A DNA stretch of 64,000 nt from Oscillospiraceae bacterium (GCA_021771635.1 JAETOQ010000002.1:1-64000); one strand, 5' to 3'. Shown: positions 1 through 10,857, numbered from the stretch's first letter. Program-made: numbers and translations. The notes: generated by a model not told the origin, from the sequence alone.

Positions 1-195
1 TCCGTCATAGCACACAAAGTCTGCTTGGTGGGCGCCAGCCCACCGGCGCATTCTTTATGCACTCTGACGAAAAAAGCCCTGCCGTGATATGCCACTTGGA
101 ATTATGCGGTGTCGCCTTAAATAATTATGCCATAAATTCTGCCAAAAATCAATGGCAGGATTCATGCCATACTATGATGGTCACGAGGTGACGAT
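1..195. other. Left-edge non-coding stretch
   Basis: No credible reading frame is visible here. A GC-rich hairpin (GGTGGGC/GCCCACC, about 29-46) may be the tail of a gene lying outside the window. The right half is AT-rich and holds the probable control region of the XRE gene at 196. Confidence 0.4.
139..158. promoter_or_regulatory. Possible XRE operator upstream of the first regulator
   Basis: Perfect inverted repeat CTGCCA/TGGCAG with an 8-nt spacer. Further ATGCCAT copies lie on both sides and the repeat sits about 40 nt before the start codon. Autoregulation is inferred from position only. Confidence 0.4.
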
Positions 196-420
196 ATGAA
201 GTTGGAACGCATCCGTGCTCTGCGGGAGGACAAAGATTGGACACAGCAGGATCTGGCAAATATGCTGCATATTAACCGCCGGACCTACTCCGCATATGAA
301 AACGGTGTAAATGCGGTCCCATTGGACATTCTCATCGCCATTGCACACATCTACCATACCAGTACAGATTATCTTTTAGAACTGACAGACATCTCCACAC
401 CCTATCCCCCCAAAAAGTAA
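196..420 (+). CDS. XRE-family HTH transcriptional regulator, 74 aa
   Basis: A single-domain Cro/C1-type DNA-binding protein. The helix-turn-helix covers residues 4-62 (LREDKDWTQQDLANML, then the RTYSAYENG recognition helix). There is no effector domain. An AGGTGACGAT ribosome binding site lies just before the ATG. The gene is preceded by palindromic sequence that could be its own operator and followed by a strong terminator, so it is monocistronic. It resembles the regulator at 52049 in length and in its ending (YLL.LTD..TPY). The regulated target cannot be read from the sequence. Confidence 0.85.
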   Translation: MKLERIRALREDKDWTQQDLANMLHINRRTYSAYENGVNAVPLDILIAIAHIYHTSTDYLLELTDISTPYPPKK

Positions 421-444
421 ACCGGCCCTTTGAAGGGCCGGTTT
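419..444 (+). terminator. Intrinsic terminator of the XRE gene
   Basis: Stem AAACCGGCCCTT / AAGGGCCGGTTT followed by ACCTTTTTT. It overlaps the XRE stop codon region and can also serve the convergent HAD gene. Confidence 0.85.
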
Positions 445-451
445 ACCTTTT

Positions 452-1297
452 TTACGAATACCGCTTGTCCAAGATCCCAACGATGTCCGCCAGGGCGCTC
501 TCCCGGGCATCGGAGACAATGGTGGCGCCGCTCTCCCGGACCTGCGGCACGCAGTTGGCAGGGGCGAAGCCCTCCGCCGCCGCAGCCAGCATGGAGATGT
601 CGTTGGCCTCGTCCCCGGCACAGTACACGCGGTCCATGGAGATGCCCAGCCGCGCCGCCAGGCGGCGGACCATGCCGCCCTTGTTGGCGCCCCGGACCGT
701 CATCTCCAGCAGGCTCTGACCGGAGAAGATCAGCTCGTAATCTCCGCCCCATCCCTGTTCCGTCAGGAAGTCCTTGACAGCCTCCAGCGCGGCGTGCTCC
801 CCCTCAAACAGCAGCTTGCCCAGGGGCAGGGGCACATCCAGCAGAGACGGGGCCTCCGTCACGCCCACCTTGGTCAAGTGCTCGTGCTGGCGGGTGATCT
901 CATTGGGGTGCACCGCGTGGATCACGTTGTCGATGTGGTACGCCTCCACCGCCACTCCCGGGAAGTGGTCCAGCACCGCCTGCCCCCGCTGACGGGCACA
1001 GCCGTCCAGCATGGCGGTCTCCAGGTATTCGCCCTTGGCGAAGTCGTAGAGAGCCGCGCCGTTGCAGACCACGCCGGGGGCGTTCATGGGCACCATATCC
1101 GCGTATTTCATAAAAGCCGCCAGGGCCCGGCCCGTGGCGATGGCGAACCGGCCGCCCTCCGCCATGAAATACTCCAGCGCCGCCCGGTTCTTCTCCGACA
1201 GCGCCGGCACCGGCACGCCGGTGCGCAGGGCCTCTTCCGTATAGATCAGTGTATTGTCAAAGTCGCTGGCAAGCAGTACGCCGCTGAATTTTCCCAT
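452..1297 (-). CDS. Cof-type HAD superfamily phosphatase, 281 aa
   Basis: A haloacid dehalogenase-like hydrolase that probably dephosphorylates small phosphorylated metabolites. Motif I is DFDNTLI near residue 12, with a type II cap as in Cof/YidA proteins. An ATGRA motif II sits near residue 55 and the distal motif is GDEANDISML near residue 228. Length is normal for the family. It is the last gene of a minus-strand set with the PSP1 gene and holB, but a hairpin lies between it and the PSP1 gene, so co-transcription may be partial. The substrate is not predictable. Confidence 0.85.
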   Translation of the reverse strand: MGKFSGVLLASDFDNTLIYTEEALRTGVPVPALSEKNRAALEYFMAEGGRFAIATGRALAAFMKYADMVPMNAPGVVCNGAALYDFAKGEYLETAMLDGCARQRGQAVLDHFPGVAVEAYHIDNVIHAVHPNEITRQHEHLTKVGVTEAPSLLDVPLPLGKLLFEGEHAALEAVKDFLTEQGWGGDYELIFSGQSLLEMTVRGANKGGMVRRLAARLGISMDRVYCAGDEANDISMLAAAAEGFAPANCVPQVRESGATIVSDARESALADIVGILDKRYS

Positions 1298-1321
1298 GAT
1301 ATGCTCCTCTCCTCAAAAGAG

Positions 1322-1346
1322 CCGCCGCCCGCAATGCGGACGGCGG
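1322..1346 (-). terminator. Hairpin after the PSP1 gene
   Basis: An 11-bp stem (CCGCCGTCCGC / GCGGGCGGCGG on the minus strand, one G-T pair) is followed by CTCTTTTG. It could terminate or attenuate transcription into the HAD gene. Confidence 0.6.
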
Positions 1347-1358
1347 GGTGTCTTTTTC

Positions 1359-2657
1359 TTATTCGCTCTTAGGCGCGGGACCGCCTTCGCCGCCCTTGTT
1401 CCGACGGCGTCCGCCCCGGTGATGGGGCCTGCGGCGGCGCTTGGCCTCTCCGCCGTCACCGCCCTCGGCGGCTTTCGCCTCGGGCTTGGGCTGCTGGGGC
1501 TGTTTGGGCCCCTGCTGCTTGGGTGGGCGGGGCTTCTGGTTCCCCTGGCCGCTCTTGTTCTCCTCCCCGGACTTTGGCTGGGCGGCCTGTCTGCCGTCCG
1601 GCTTGACCAGATCACCGGCGGGCTTGCCGCCCCGGCGGCGTCCGCCCCGGTGACGGCGGCGGGGCTTGCCGCTCTCGCTGCCCTCCACGCCCATCTTCTC
1701 CCGGACAGGCGCGTCCTCCAAATGGGAGTCCATGTAAAAGGGCGTGGCGGTGATGACCGGCGCGATGAACTCCTCCTCCGGCTTCTCCTCCACATAGCGG
1801 GCGGGGCGCTCCGGGATCTCAATGCCCTCCCGGCTGCCCTTGCCGTTCCGCAGGACCCGGACCTCGCAGCCCCGGTAGGTCTTCAGCGGCTCGCTGGGCA
1901 GGGCGGAATCCAGGCAGACCTTCATGGTCTCCCGCAGCAGGTCCACACTCTTCACGTTGCCCGGACCGTCGGGCGTCTGGACAAAGGACTCCACCTTGGG
2001 CATGCGCTTGGCGGCGTCCTCATAGGCGTTCTGCTCGTATTTCAGGCAGCACATCAGCCGGCCGCAGGTGCCGGAGATCTTCGTGGGGTTCAGGCTCAGA
2101 TTCTGCGTCTTGGCCATCTTGATGGAGACGGGCATGAACCCGTCCAAAAACTGGGAGCAGCAGAAGGGCCGGCCGCAGATGCCCAGGCCCCCGATCATCT
2201 TGGCCTCGTCCCGGACGCCGATCTGCCGCAGCTCGATCCGGGCCCGGAACACAGCCGCCAGGTCCCGCACCAGCTCCCGGAAATCCACCCGGCCGTCGGC
2301 GGTGAAGTAAAAGATGATCTTGTTGCCGTCAAAGCTGGCGGAGACATTCACCAGCTTCATCTCCAGGCCGTGGTCCGCGATCTTCTTCTCGCAGATGTCA
2401 AAGGCCTCGCTCTCTTTCTTCTTGTTGTGCTCCACGGTGCGGCAGTCGGCCTCCGTGGCCTTCCGCAGCATGGCGCACAGGGGCTTGACGATGGCGGAAT
2501 CCTCCACCTCGTGGTTGCCCTCCGTGCAGGTGGCGAACTCCGGGCCCTGGGCGGTCTCCACGATCACCTGGTCCCCCATCTTCACCTGTGTCCCCCTGGG
2601 ATCAAAAAAATAATTTTTACATCCACCCCGAAAGCGGACGCTGATCACTTCTGTCAA
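1359..2657 (-). CDS. PSP1/YaaT-family protein with a long Arg/Gly-rich tail, 432 aa
   Basis: The PSP1 domain (about residues 1-280) carries the Cys signatures CGRPFCC and CGRLMCC. Bacillus YaaT, of the same family, acts in sporulation initiation and RNA-decay complexes. The start was moved from the ORF track to a TTG at 2657: it has GGAGGG seven bases upstream, and TTGA overlaps the stop of holB, which indicates translational coupling. Residues beyond about 310 form a low-complexity basic tail with repeated RRHRGGRRRGG-type blocks and Pro/Gln-rich linkers, absent from the roughly 275-residue YaaT. That tail suggests RNA or nucleic-acid binding. Confidence 0.85.
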   Translation of the reverse strand: MTEVISVRFRGGCKNYFFDPRGTQVKMGDQVIVETAQGPEFATCTEGNHEVEDSAIVKPLCAMLRKATEADCRTVEHNKKKESEAFDICEKKIADHGLEMKLVNVSASFDGNKIIFYFTADGRVDFRELVRDLAAVFRARIELRQIGVRDEAKMIGGLGICGRPFCCSQFLDGFMPVSIKMAKTQNLSLNPTKISGTCGRLMCCLKYEQNAYEDAAKRMPKVESFVQTPDGPGNVKSVDLLRETMKVCLDSALPSEPLKTYRGCEVRVLRNGKGSREGIEIPERPARYVEEKPEEEFIAPVITATPFYMDSHLEDAPVREKMGVEGSESGKPRRRHRGGRRRGGKPAGDLVKPDGRQAAQPKSGEENKSGQGNQKPRPPKQQGPKQPQQPKPEAKAAEGGDGGEAKRRRRPHHRGGRRRNKGGEGGPAPKSE

Positions 2658-3514
2658 AGGATACCCTCCAATTCCGCGGCGAGGGCGCCTAACACATGGC
2701 CGGGACCGACGTTGTAGGCGCATTCCCCGTGATACTTCTGTAACAGTTCTATTGTGCGCATGATTTGGTTTTTTGTCAAGTTTTTCGCAAGATATGGCGC
2801 GATCTCACGGTCATTTTCCTCCGGCTGGCCGCCATACAGCAGCAAAAGCGCCGACGCAAAGGCGGAACGGCTCCGTTCCAGCAGGGCCGACAGGTCCTCC
2901 CGGGTGGTGCGCTTTTTCTCCAGCCGGGCGGCCATCTCCGCCACAGCGCCGTGTTTCCGCTTTCCAATGGCCCGGCAAAGCTCCTCTCCCGCCTCGGACA
3001 CCTCGCCCGCCGTCTCCGCCCCCGGGCGCAGCTTCAGCTCCACGCAGCGGGAGCGCAGCGTCTGCAACACCACAGCGGAGTTCTCCGCACAGAAGAGGAA
3101 TGCCGCGTAGGGCGGCCCCTCCTCCACGATCTTCAAAAGCACGTTCTGGTCCTGCTCCGTCAGCAGGGCGCAGTCGGGAAAAATGTAGATCTTCCGTGCC
3201 CCCTCGTTGGGCCGGATATAGGCGTCCGCCCGAATTTCCCGCACCACGTCCACGGCGATGTTCTTATGCTGGTCGTCCCGCACCGTGATAACGTCTGGGT
3301 GGATCTCCCCCTGCACCTTGCGGCAGGCCGGGCACACGCCGCAGGGCCGCGCTCCCGCTCCGGCACACTCCATGGCCGCGGCGGCATAGCGGGCGGCGGC
3401 CAGCCGATCTCCGCTGCCGGTGAACAGCAGAGCGTGGGACAATGTGCCCCGGGCTGCCGCCTCCCGGATGCGGGCGGAGACGGGGTCGTTTTCAGGCTGG
3501 CCAAATGGGTTCAT
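2654..3514 (-). CDS. holB: DNA polymerase III delta' subunit
   Basis: Clamp-loader delta' subunit. An AAA+-like N-terminal domain has a degenerate P-loop (TGSGDRLAAAR, no GKT), as expected for delta', and the zinc module CGVCPAC lies near residue 60. The motif order and the FPDCALLTEQDQNVLLK segment fit the family. The ATG at 3514 was preferred over the upstream ATG because AGGAG precedes it. Adjacency to a PSP1/YaaT gene is a known Firmicutes arrangement (tmk-yaaQ-yaaR-holB-yaaT). Confidence 0.88.
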   Translation of the reverse strand: MNPFGQPENDPVSARIREAAARGTLSHALLFTGSGDRLAAARYAAAAMECAGAGARPCGVCPACRKVQGEIHPDVITVRDDQHKNIAVDVVREIRADAYIRPNEGARKIYIFPDCALLTEQDQNVLLKIVEEGPPYAAFLFCAENSAVVLQTLRSRCVELKLRPGAETAGEVSEAGEELCRAIGKRKHGAVAEMAARLEKKRTTREDLSALLERSRSAFASALLLLYGGQPEENDREIAPYLAKNLTKNQIMRTIELLQKYHGECAYNVGPGHVLGALAAELEGIL

Positions 3515-3931
3515 GGCGGCGCTCCTCTCTGTGTTCTTCCAAATCTTTTGATATTTTATCATGATTTTTTAAAAAAAGGAAGCGGGAAACTGCGCCTCCT
3601 GGCAGGAAAGCGCTGCTTCGGCGGCCGCCAGCTCCGTCCGCCGGGTCCGGACGGGATCTCCGGACCGCGGCCGTTCCGGGGAGGCGTTCACTCTTTAATC
3701 GTTTTCCTGCGGGCGTCGGCTCCTCCCGGGTGTTTTCTCCGTTTTTATATAAAATTGCCATGATTTTGTTGAATTGCTTGAAATTTTAGCCATTTTCTTA
3801 TGCTATTTATGTATTGTTTTCCAGAAAGCTTCCTATTATAATATTATCGTCAATTTAGCTAATCGTTTAACCGAGGACAGCTTGGTAGGTTTATCTGCCA
3901 TCAGGCAGCGACAAAAAACGGAGGAATGAAA
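3515..3931. other. Divergent intergenic region between holB and ppdK
   Basis: About 400 nt without a gene. The holB-proximal half is GC-rich with imperfect palindromes (CCGGACGGGATCTCCGGACCG region). The ppdK-proximal half (about 3740-3880) is strongly AT-rich and holds the ppdK promoter. Confidence 0.5.
3814..3842 (+). promoter_or_regulatory. Sigma-A type promoter of ppdK
   Basis: -35 TTGTTT and perfect -10 TATAAT separated by 17 bp, about 90 nt upstream of the ppdK start, in an AT-rich block. Confidence 0.75.
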
Positions 3932-6562
<2,631 letters not shown>

Positions 6563-6588
6563 GGGCTCCCCTTTCCTCTAGTTTCAAC

Positions 6589-6617
6589 AAGGTCCCGGTT
6601 CTGAGAACCGGGACCTT
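6589..6617 (+). terminator. Intrinsic terminator of ppdK
   Basis: A near-perfect 12-14 bp stem (AAGGTCCCGGTTC / GAACCGGGACCTT) followed by ACTTTTCTT. Confidence 0.85.
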
Positions 6618-6789
6618 ACTTTTCTTCTGTACAGCCGGGATACCTCCGTCCCTTTTCCCGCTTTGTCGCGGTCACCGTTACCCTGTCTGCAAAAAAATTT
6701 CTGCCGGTGAAACATTTTCCTCTGTTGAGTTGTTTCACAGACAGAACCCTGCAAGGAGCGCCTTGCGGGAAAGAAAGGGATATGATACT

Positions 6790-7680
6790 TTGAAAAAACT
6801 GTTGACTGTTCTTCTGGCCCTCTCCATGATGGCCGCCATGACCGCATCGGTGCTGGCTGACAGCCCCGATGAAACCGCCGCAGACCCCTGTCTGCTCCCT
6901 CCCTGCGGCACCTATGCGCTCCAGATCAATGGCAAAGCGTTGGAGGCCACGGCCTGCGTCATGGTCCCCCTGCGTGAGACCGCCGAGGCTCTGGGATTCC
7001 AGGTCACATGGAACAATGGCACCGTGCTGGCGGATGACGGCTCCATGCACACGGAGATCGCCATCGGAGAGGACCTCTATGTTGTGACCACCAGCGTGGA
7101 GGGCCTGGTGGGAATGAGCGCCCCCTTCTCCCTTGGCGTGCCGCCCTATGTGGCAGACGGCGTAACCTATGTACCCCTGGGACTGTTTGACGCCCTGCTG
7201 GGCAGAAAGGAAGGCACCATCACCGTTGGCGGGGACAGCATCCAGATCCGGACGGAGGCATCCGCCTCCGGTGAAAGTGGCGGCGTGCGGATCCCCAACC
7301 CCTTCCAGGACTGTGCTTCCCTGTCCGACGCTGAAAAGATTGCCGGTTTCTCTCTCGCCTTTCCAGAGCGCCTCTCCGGCGGCTTTATTTCCTCTGCCAT
7401 TCAGGCAGTCTCCGAGGACATGATTCAGGTCATTTACACCAGCGGAGAGAAGGAGGTCCTGGTGCGCAAGGCCATTGGGGAGGGCGATATCAGCGGCGAC
7501 TGCCATGTCTATGAGGAGAGCAGGACCCAGTCTGTGGGGGAACGGACCGTGACCGTGCGGGGTAGCGGCGGACTGATCCATACCGCCGCCTGGTCCGAGG
7601 GCGCGTATGCCTATTCGATCTCTGCCAGCACCGGACTGGACAGTGAAACTCTGTCTGCTCTGATATCCGCCATTCACTGA
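6790..7680 (+). CDS. Secreted stalk-domain protein with a C-terminal domain shared with the anti-sigma gene, 296 aa
   Basis: A TTG start at 6790 gives a clean signal peptide (MKKLLTVLLALSMMAAMTA..., cleaved near SVLA), with AAGGGA upstream; the ORF-track start has no such support. Residues 40-160 resemble a copper amine oxidase N-terminal (stalk) domain, a wall or envelope module common in Clostridia: ING, MVPLRETAEALGF, TYVPL. Residues about 175-296 align by eye with the extracytoplasmic part of the anti-sigma-like protein two genes downstream (shared YTSGEK/YTGDGK, SGD, VTVRG/VTLKG, AYSIS/GYSLR). Substrate and function are unknown. It is the first gene of a three-gene operon. Confidence 0.75.
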   Translation: MKKLLTVLLALSMMAAMTASVLADSPDETAADPCLLPPCGTYALQINGKALEATACVMVPLRETAEALGFQVTWNNGTVLADDGSMHTEIAIGEDLYVVTTSVEGLVGMSAPFSLGVPPYVADGVTYVPLGLFDALLGRKEGTITVGGDSIQIRTEASASGESGGVRIPNPFQDCASLSDAEKIAGFSLAFPERLSGGFISSAIQAVSEDMIQVIYTSGEKEVLVRKAIGEGDISGDCHVYEESRTQSVGERTVTVRGSGGLIHTAAWSEGAYAYSISASTGLDSETLSALISAIH

Positions 7681-7717
7681 CCCCCGCGGACATCATCGAC
7701 GATTGGAGGGATCATCC

Positions 7718-8326
7718 TTGCTATCTGTTCTGCGGCTCTGCGCCGCGGTATCGCTTCCGCAACTTCCGCTGAATTTCCTCTGGAGTTTTCTTCTCCGATC
7801 CCAGGCGGAGCCGTCCCCTCCGGAGGTCGTGCCGGCTGCTGAAGCCCGGTGGGAGCAGGCAGTGGAACTGCTGGACGCCTATGGCAACAGCATCCTTCGA
7901 CTTGCCTACTCTTATCTACACGATCCGGCGGACGCGGAGGATATCCTGCAGGACACGCTGATCCAGTTTCTCCGGCAGGGGCCCGCCTTTGAAAACGGTG
8001 GACAGGCAAAGCCCTGGCTGCTGCAGGTGGCGGCCAATCTCAGTAAAAACCGCATCCGATACAGGCGGCTCCGGGACACGGACCCGCTTCCGGAATCCCT
8101 GGCGGCGGAGCAGCGGGAGGACCTATCCTTTGTCTGGGAGGCGGTCAGATCTCTGCCTCAGCCCTACCGGGAAGTCATCCATCTTTTCTATTACGAAGGC
8201 TATCCGACCGCTGAGATCGCTGCCATTTTAGACGTCAATGAAGCCACGGTCCGCACCCATCTGCGCCGGGGCCGGGTTCGGCTGCGGAAGCTCTTGAAGG
8301 AGGCGTATGATTTTGAAGAAATATAA
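7718..8326 (+). CDS. ECF-type RNA polymerase sigma factor with a hydrophobic N-terminus
   Basis: The sigma-70 region 2 (LRLAYSYLHDPADAEDILQDTLIQF) and region 4 (LPQPYREVIHLFYYEGYPTAEIA, then VRTHLRRGR) make this an extracytoplasmic-function sigma factor. TTG at 7718 with GGAGGG seven bases upstream is the best start. It adds about 45 residues before region 2, the first 28 of them hydrophobic (LRLCAAVSLPQLPLNFLWSF), which is unusual. No internal start with a ribosome binding site was found. The last 20 bp overlap the next gene, implying coupled translation with a probable anti-sigma factor. Confidence 0.85.
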   Translation: MLSVLRLCAAVSLPQLPLNFLWSFLLRSQAEPSPPEVVPAAEARWEQAVELLDAYGNSILRLAYSYLHDPADAEDILQDTLIQFLRQGPAFENGGQAKPWLLQVAANLSKNRIRYRRLRDTDPLPESLAAEQREDLSFVWEAVRSLPQPYREVIHLFYYEGYPTAEIAAILDVNEATVRTHLRRGRVRLRKLLKEAYDFEEI

Positions 8327-8933
8327 CGAGGCCATGGACCGTATTCGGATCACGAAGGAAATGCGGGAGCGGCTGCTGGCGGGGCTCCGCGCGGCGGACC
8401 TCTCAACAGCCCCGGCCGCCCCGCCTGTCCGCTTTCCTCTACGGCGGTATCTGGCTACCGCAGCCTGTCTTGTCCTGGTTCTGGCCGGAGCCTTTCGGCT
8501 GATGCCGGCTCCGGCACCGGACGATCCCCTGACTCTGACGGTCCCGGACGTCGTGGCCTATGACTCCGCTCAGGCTCTGTCGGCGGCTGCCGGTTTCTCT
8601 GTTTCAGATGTCCCCCTTCTCCCCTTCGAACCCGAAAGCTGTGCTTATACACTCCTCTGGAAGGAGCTGGCGGAGATCTCCTACACCGGCGATGGCAAAA
8701 CCGCAGCCTTCCGAAAATCCCCGGGGAGTGGAAACAACTCCGGAGACTACACCGCCTATTCCGACGAGGACACCCTCTCCCTGGGCGGCCTCGCCGTCAC
8801 GCTGAAAGGAGATGACGGCCTGTACTCCCTGGCGCTCTGGCAGGACGCGGAGTATGGGTATTCTCTGCGGCTCTCCTCTGGGATCTCCCGGGAGTCCTGG
8901 GCCCCCATCCTCTCCGCCCTCTGCGGCACATGA
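8307..8933 (+). CDS. Probable membrane anti-sigma factor, DUF4367-like, 208 aa
   Basis: A cytoplasmic N-terminus of about 45 residues, one transmembrane helix (YLATAACLVLVLAGAFRL, about 49-66) and an extracytoplasmic domain. Overlap with the sigma gene and this topology point to an anti-sigma factor. No HxxxCxxC zinc motif is present, so it is not a classical ZAS anti-sigma. The outer domain resembles the C-terminus of the secreted protein at 6790, which may allow competition for one ligand or partner. Function is inferred from context. Confidence 0.65.
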   Translation: MILKKYNEAMDRIRITKEMRERLLAGLRAADLSTAPAAPPVRFPLRRYLATAACLVLVLAGAFRLMPAPAPDDPLTLTVPDVVAYDSAQALSAAAGFSVSDVPLLPFEPESCAYTLLWKELAEISYTGDGKTAAFRKSPGSGNNSGDYTAYSDEDTLSLGGLAVTLKGDDGLYSLALWQDAEYGYSLRLSSGISRESWAPILSALCGT

Positions 8934-8938
8934 AACGC

Positions 8939-8967
8939 GCCCCGCTCCGGCACAGCCGGAGCGGGGC
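8939..8967 (+). terminator. GC-rich hairpin after the sigma operon
   Basis: Stem GCCCCGCTCCGGC / GCCGGAGCGGGGC with loop ACA directly after the stop codon. No T-run follows, so it may be only part of the terminator. Confidence 0.55.
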
Positions 8968-8982
8968 GTGCCTAAAGAAAAA

Positions 8983-9013
8983 ATCACCCGGAGAGTATCT
9001 CTCTCCGGGTGAT
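8983..9013 (-). terminator. Terminator of the FUSC-like gene
   Basis: ATCACCCGGAGAG / CTCTCCGGGTGAT stem. On the minus strand it is followed by TTTTTTC. It can also stop readthrough from the plus-strand sigma operon. Confidence 0.75.
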
Positions 9014-9084
9014 AACCGATAGGTCCTCCTTCGCGGGTTCAATTCCCGGCAGGGATAAAGGGCCGGATAGCGCCGGCCATACGC

Positions 9085-9687
9085 TTATTGCGGTTCCTCT
9101 TCTCCGCCGGACTTTTTCTTGGGCTCCACATACGCCACATCGTCCTTGATGCCCACACGCACGTAAAAGCGGTGCATAAAGCCAAAGGTGAAGCCGCCGG
9201 GGAGCATACCGTTCACAAACAGCGCAGCCAGCACGCCAATACCCGTGTCGAAGATCCGGTTGAGGGCGTAGGGGACGTAGGTCTCCACCGGGGTGTTGAA
9301 CAGGATAATGCACAGCACCACGCCGCCGGGCTGGATGCCGCCCACCCAGATATACTGGCACGCCACGATCAGGATCACCACGCCCACAAAGGTCAGCGGG
9401 ATCAGGAACCAGCGGCTGCCACCCTCCGGAAACAGCTGCACATAGAGCGCAAACAGCCCCATACCGATGAAGCCGCCCACCAGGGTGCCGAAAAAGCGGT
9501 TGCCGCCGTGGAGCTTGCTGACGCCAAGGTCGCTTCCCATGCCGAAGATCGCGCCGATGCAGGCAAAGGCGGGGCTGCGGTCAAAAAAATAATAGACCAG
9601 AGCGCACAGCGTGGCCGCGATGGCTGTTTTGATGTTCCGCATCCCGATCTTCGGCAGGCTGTGTTTGACGTTTTCTTTGGTCTCCAT
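9085..9687 (-). CDS. FUSC/aromatic-acid exporter-like membrane protein, 200 aa
   Basis: Four to five hydrophobic segments (IKTAIAATLCALVYYFF, FACIGAIFGMG, FFGTLVGGFIGMGLFALY, LIPLTFVGVVILIVACQ, IGVLAALFVNGML). The opening K.G.R..KT..A pattern is that of FUSC/ArAE-like proteins, some of which export aromatic acids. ATG at 9687 is preferred because GGGGGAG lies about ten bases upstream. The C-terminus is charged and cytoplasmic. The transported compound cannot be read from the sequence. The neighbouring LysR gene lies upstream on the same strand, with about 120 nt between. Confidence 0.65.
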   Translation of the reverse strand: METKENVKHSLPKIGMRNIKTAIAATLCALVYYFFDRSPAFACIGAIFGMGSDLGVSKLHGGNRFFGTLVGGFIGMGLFALYVQLFPEGGSRWFLIPLTFVGVVILIVACQYIWVGGIQPGGVVLCIILFNTPVETYVPYALNRIFDTGIGVLAALFVNGMLPGGFTFGFMHRFYVRVGIKDDVAYVEPKKKSGGEEEPQ

Positions 9688-9777
9688 GGCAGATATCTCC
9701 CCCACTGTGCATATTTATACCTGGGTTCTCTAATATGTTAAAATTATATCATATTGTATCCGGCAGGGAAAGCCCCC

Positions 9778-9812
9778 CACGCAAATTTCTTCGCAAAATT
9801 TGCGTGTTTTTT
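9778..9812 (+). terminator. Plus-strand terminator-like hairpin at the 3' end of the LysR gene
   Basis: CACGCAAATTT / AAATTTGCGTG with a 7-nt loop followed by six T on the plus strand. No plus-strand gene lies upstream, so it would end an antisense or readthrough transcript. Confidence 0.5.
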
Positions 9813-10708
9813 CATATTGAATATGCGCAGAGCATCTGCCGCAAGGTCCGGGCGGCGGTACTGAGGGTGCTTCTGGTATCCTCCACCAGGCAGATCCGGC
9901 GTTCCGGAAGCGTTTCTTTCAGATGTATCCGCACAACGCGTCCGGCGCGTAGGGCCTCCACGGCAAATTCCTCCGGCACGAATCCCAGTCCCAAGCCGTT
10001 CTCCACCATCGGCAGGAGCAGGTCTGTGGTTGCCACCTCCACGTCCGGGTCGAACTCCAGGCCGTGTTCCATGTAAAAATCGCTGTAAAAGGCAAAGGCC
10101 GCCGTATCCCGCGCCAGGCTGATCATGGGATAGTGGTTCAGGTCCGTCAGGCACAGAGGCCGGGCGGCCAGTTCCGCGAAGATCCGCCCGCCCACCAGGA
10201 TATCCCGGAAGGGCTTCAGGTCCGTCCGTTTGAAAGGCCTCTGGAGCGGTTCCTCCGGCATGGCTACCACGGCAAAATCGATCTGGCCGCTCCGCAGGGC
10301 CTGAAGGGCCCGCAGCGCCGTATCGTTTCGGATCTTGATCCGGATGGCCGGATACTCCTGATGGAACCGGCAGAGCACATCCAGCAGCAAGCCGTGAAGC
10401 GCCGCCTCGCTGGCGCCGATATACACGCAGCCCTCCTGCGGGCCGCCGCTGCGGGTCAGCTGCTCCTCCGCCTGCCGCAAATGCTCAAACGCCACCGCCA
10501 CATGCTGATACAGCCGCTCTCCCTCCTCCGTCAGGGTGACGCCGCGGTTGGAGCGGGTGATGAGCCGGCATCCCAGCTCATATTCCAGATTGTGCATCAC
10601 CCGGGTCACGTTGGGCTGGCTGCTCATCATAGCCGAGGCGGCTTTCGTCAGATTTTTATATTTCGCCACATAGTAAAAGCAGCGGTAGTACTCATAATTG
10701 ACCGCCAT
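9812..10708 (-). CDS. LysR-family transcriptional regulator, 298 aa
   Basis: An N-terminal winged helix (residues 3-62: FYYVAKYKNLTKAASAMMSSQPNVTR) and a periplasmic-binding-like effector domain (about 90-295). Length is normal. The start at 10708 follows GGTGG; ORF-track codons upstream lack a site. It is divergent from the MATE exporter, and a dyad of T-N11-A type lies between them, so the MATE gene is the likely target. The ligand is unknown. Confidence 0.88.
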   Translation of the reverse strand: MAVNYEYYRCFYYVAKYKNLTKAASAMMSSQPNVTRVMHNLEYELGCRLITRSNRGVTLTEEGERLYQHVAVAFEHLRQAEEQLTRSGGPQEGCVYIGASEAALHGLLLDVLCRFHQEYPAIRIKIRNDTALRALQALRSGQIDFAVVAMPEEPLQRPFKRTDLKPFRDILVGGRIFAELAARPLCLTDLNHYPMISLARDTAAFAFYSDFYMEHGLEFDPDVEVATTDLLLPMVENGLGLGFVPEEFAVEALRAGRVVRIHLKETLPERRICLVEDTRSTLSTAARTLRQMLCAYSI

Positions 10709-10740
10709 TTTCATCCACCCAATCATCATGATTTTATATG

Positions 10741-10757
10741 ATAGTGATATCAACTAT
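10741..10757. promoter_or_regulatory. Possible LysR operator
   Basis: Dyad ATAGT-GATATCA-ACTAT in the 150-nt divergent region, matching the general T-N11-A LysR box. Confidence 0.4.
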
Positions 10758-10857
10758 ATATTTTTCATCTTGCCAAAACAAGCGTATACTGAATAGCCGT
10801 AAAAATCAAGTCTTTTCAAACGCAGCCTACGGCACGGAAACGAGGAGGGGATAATAC

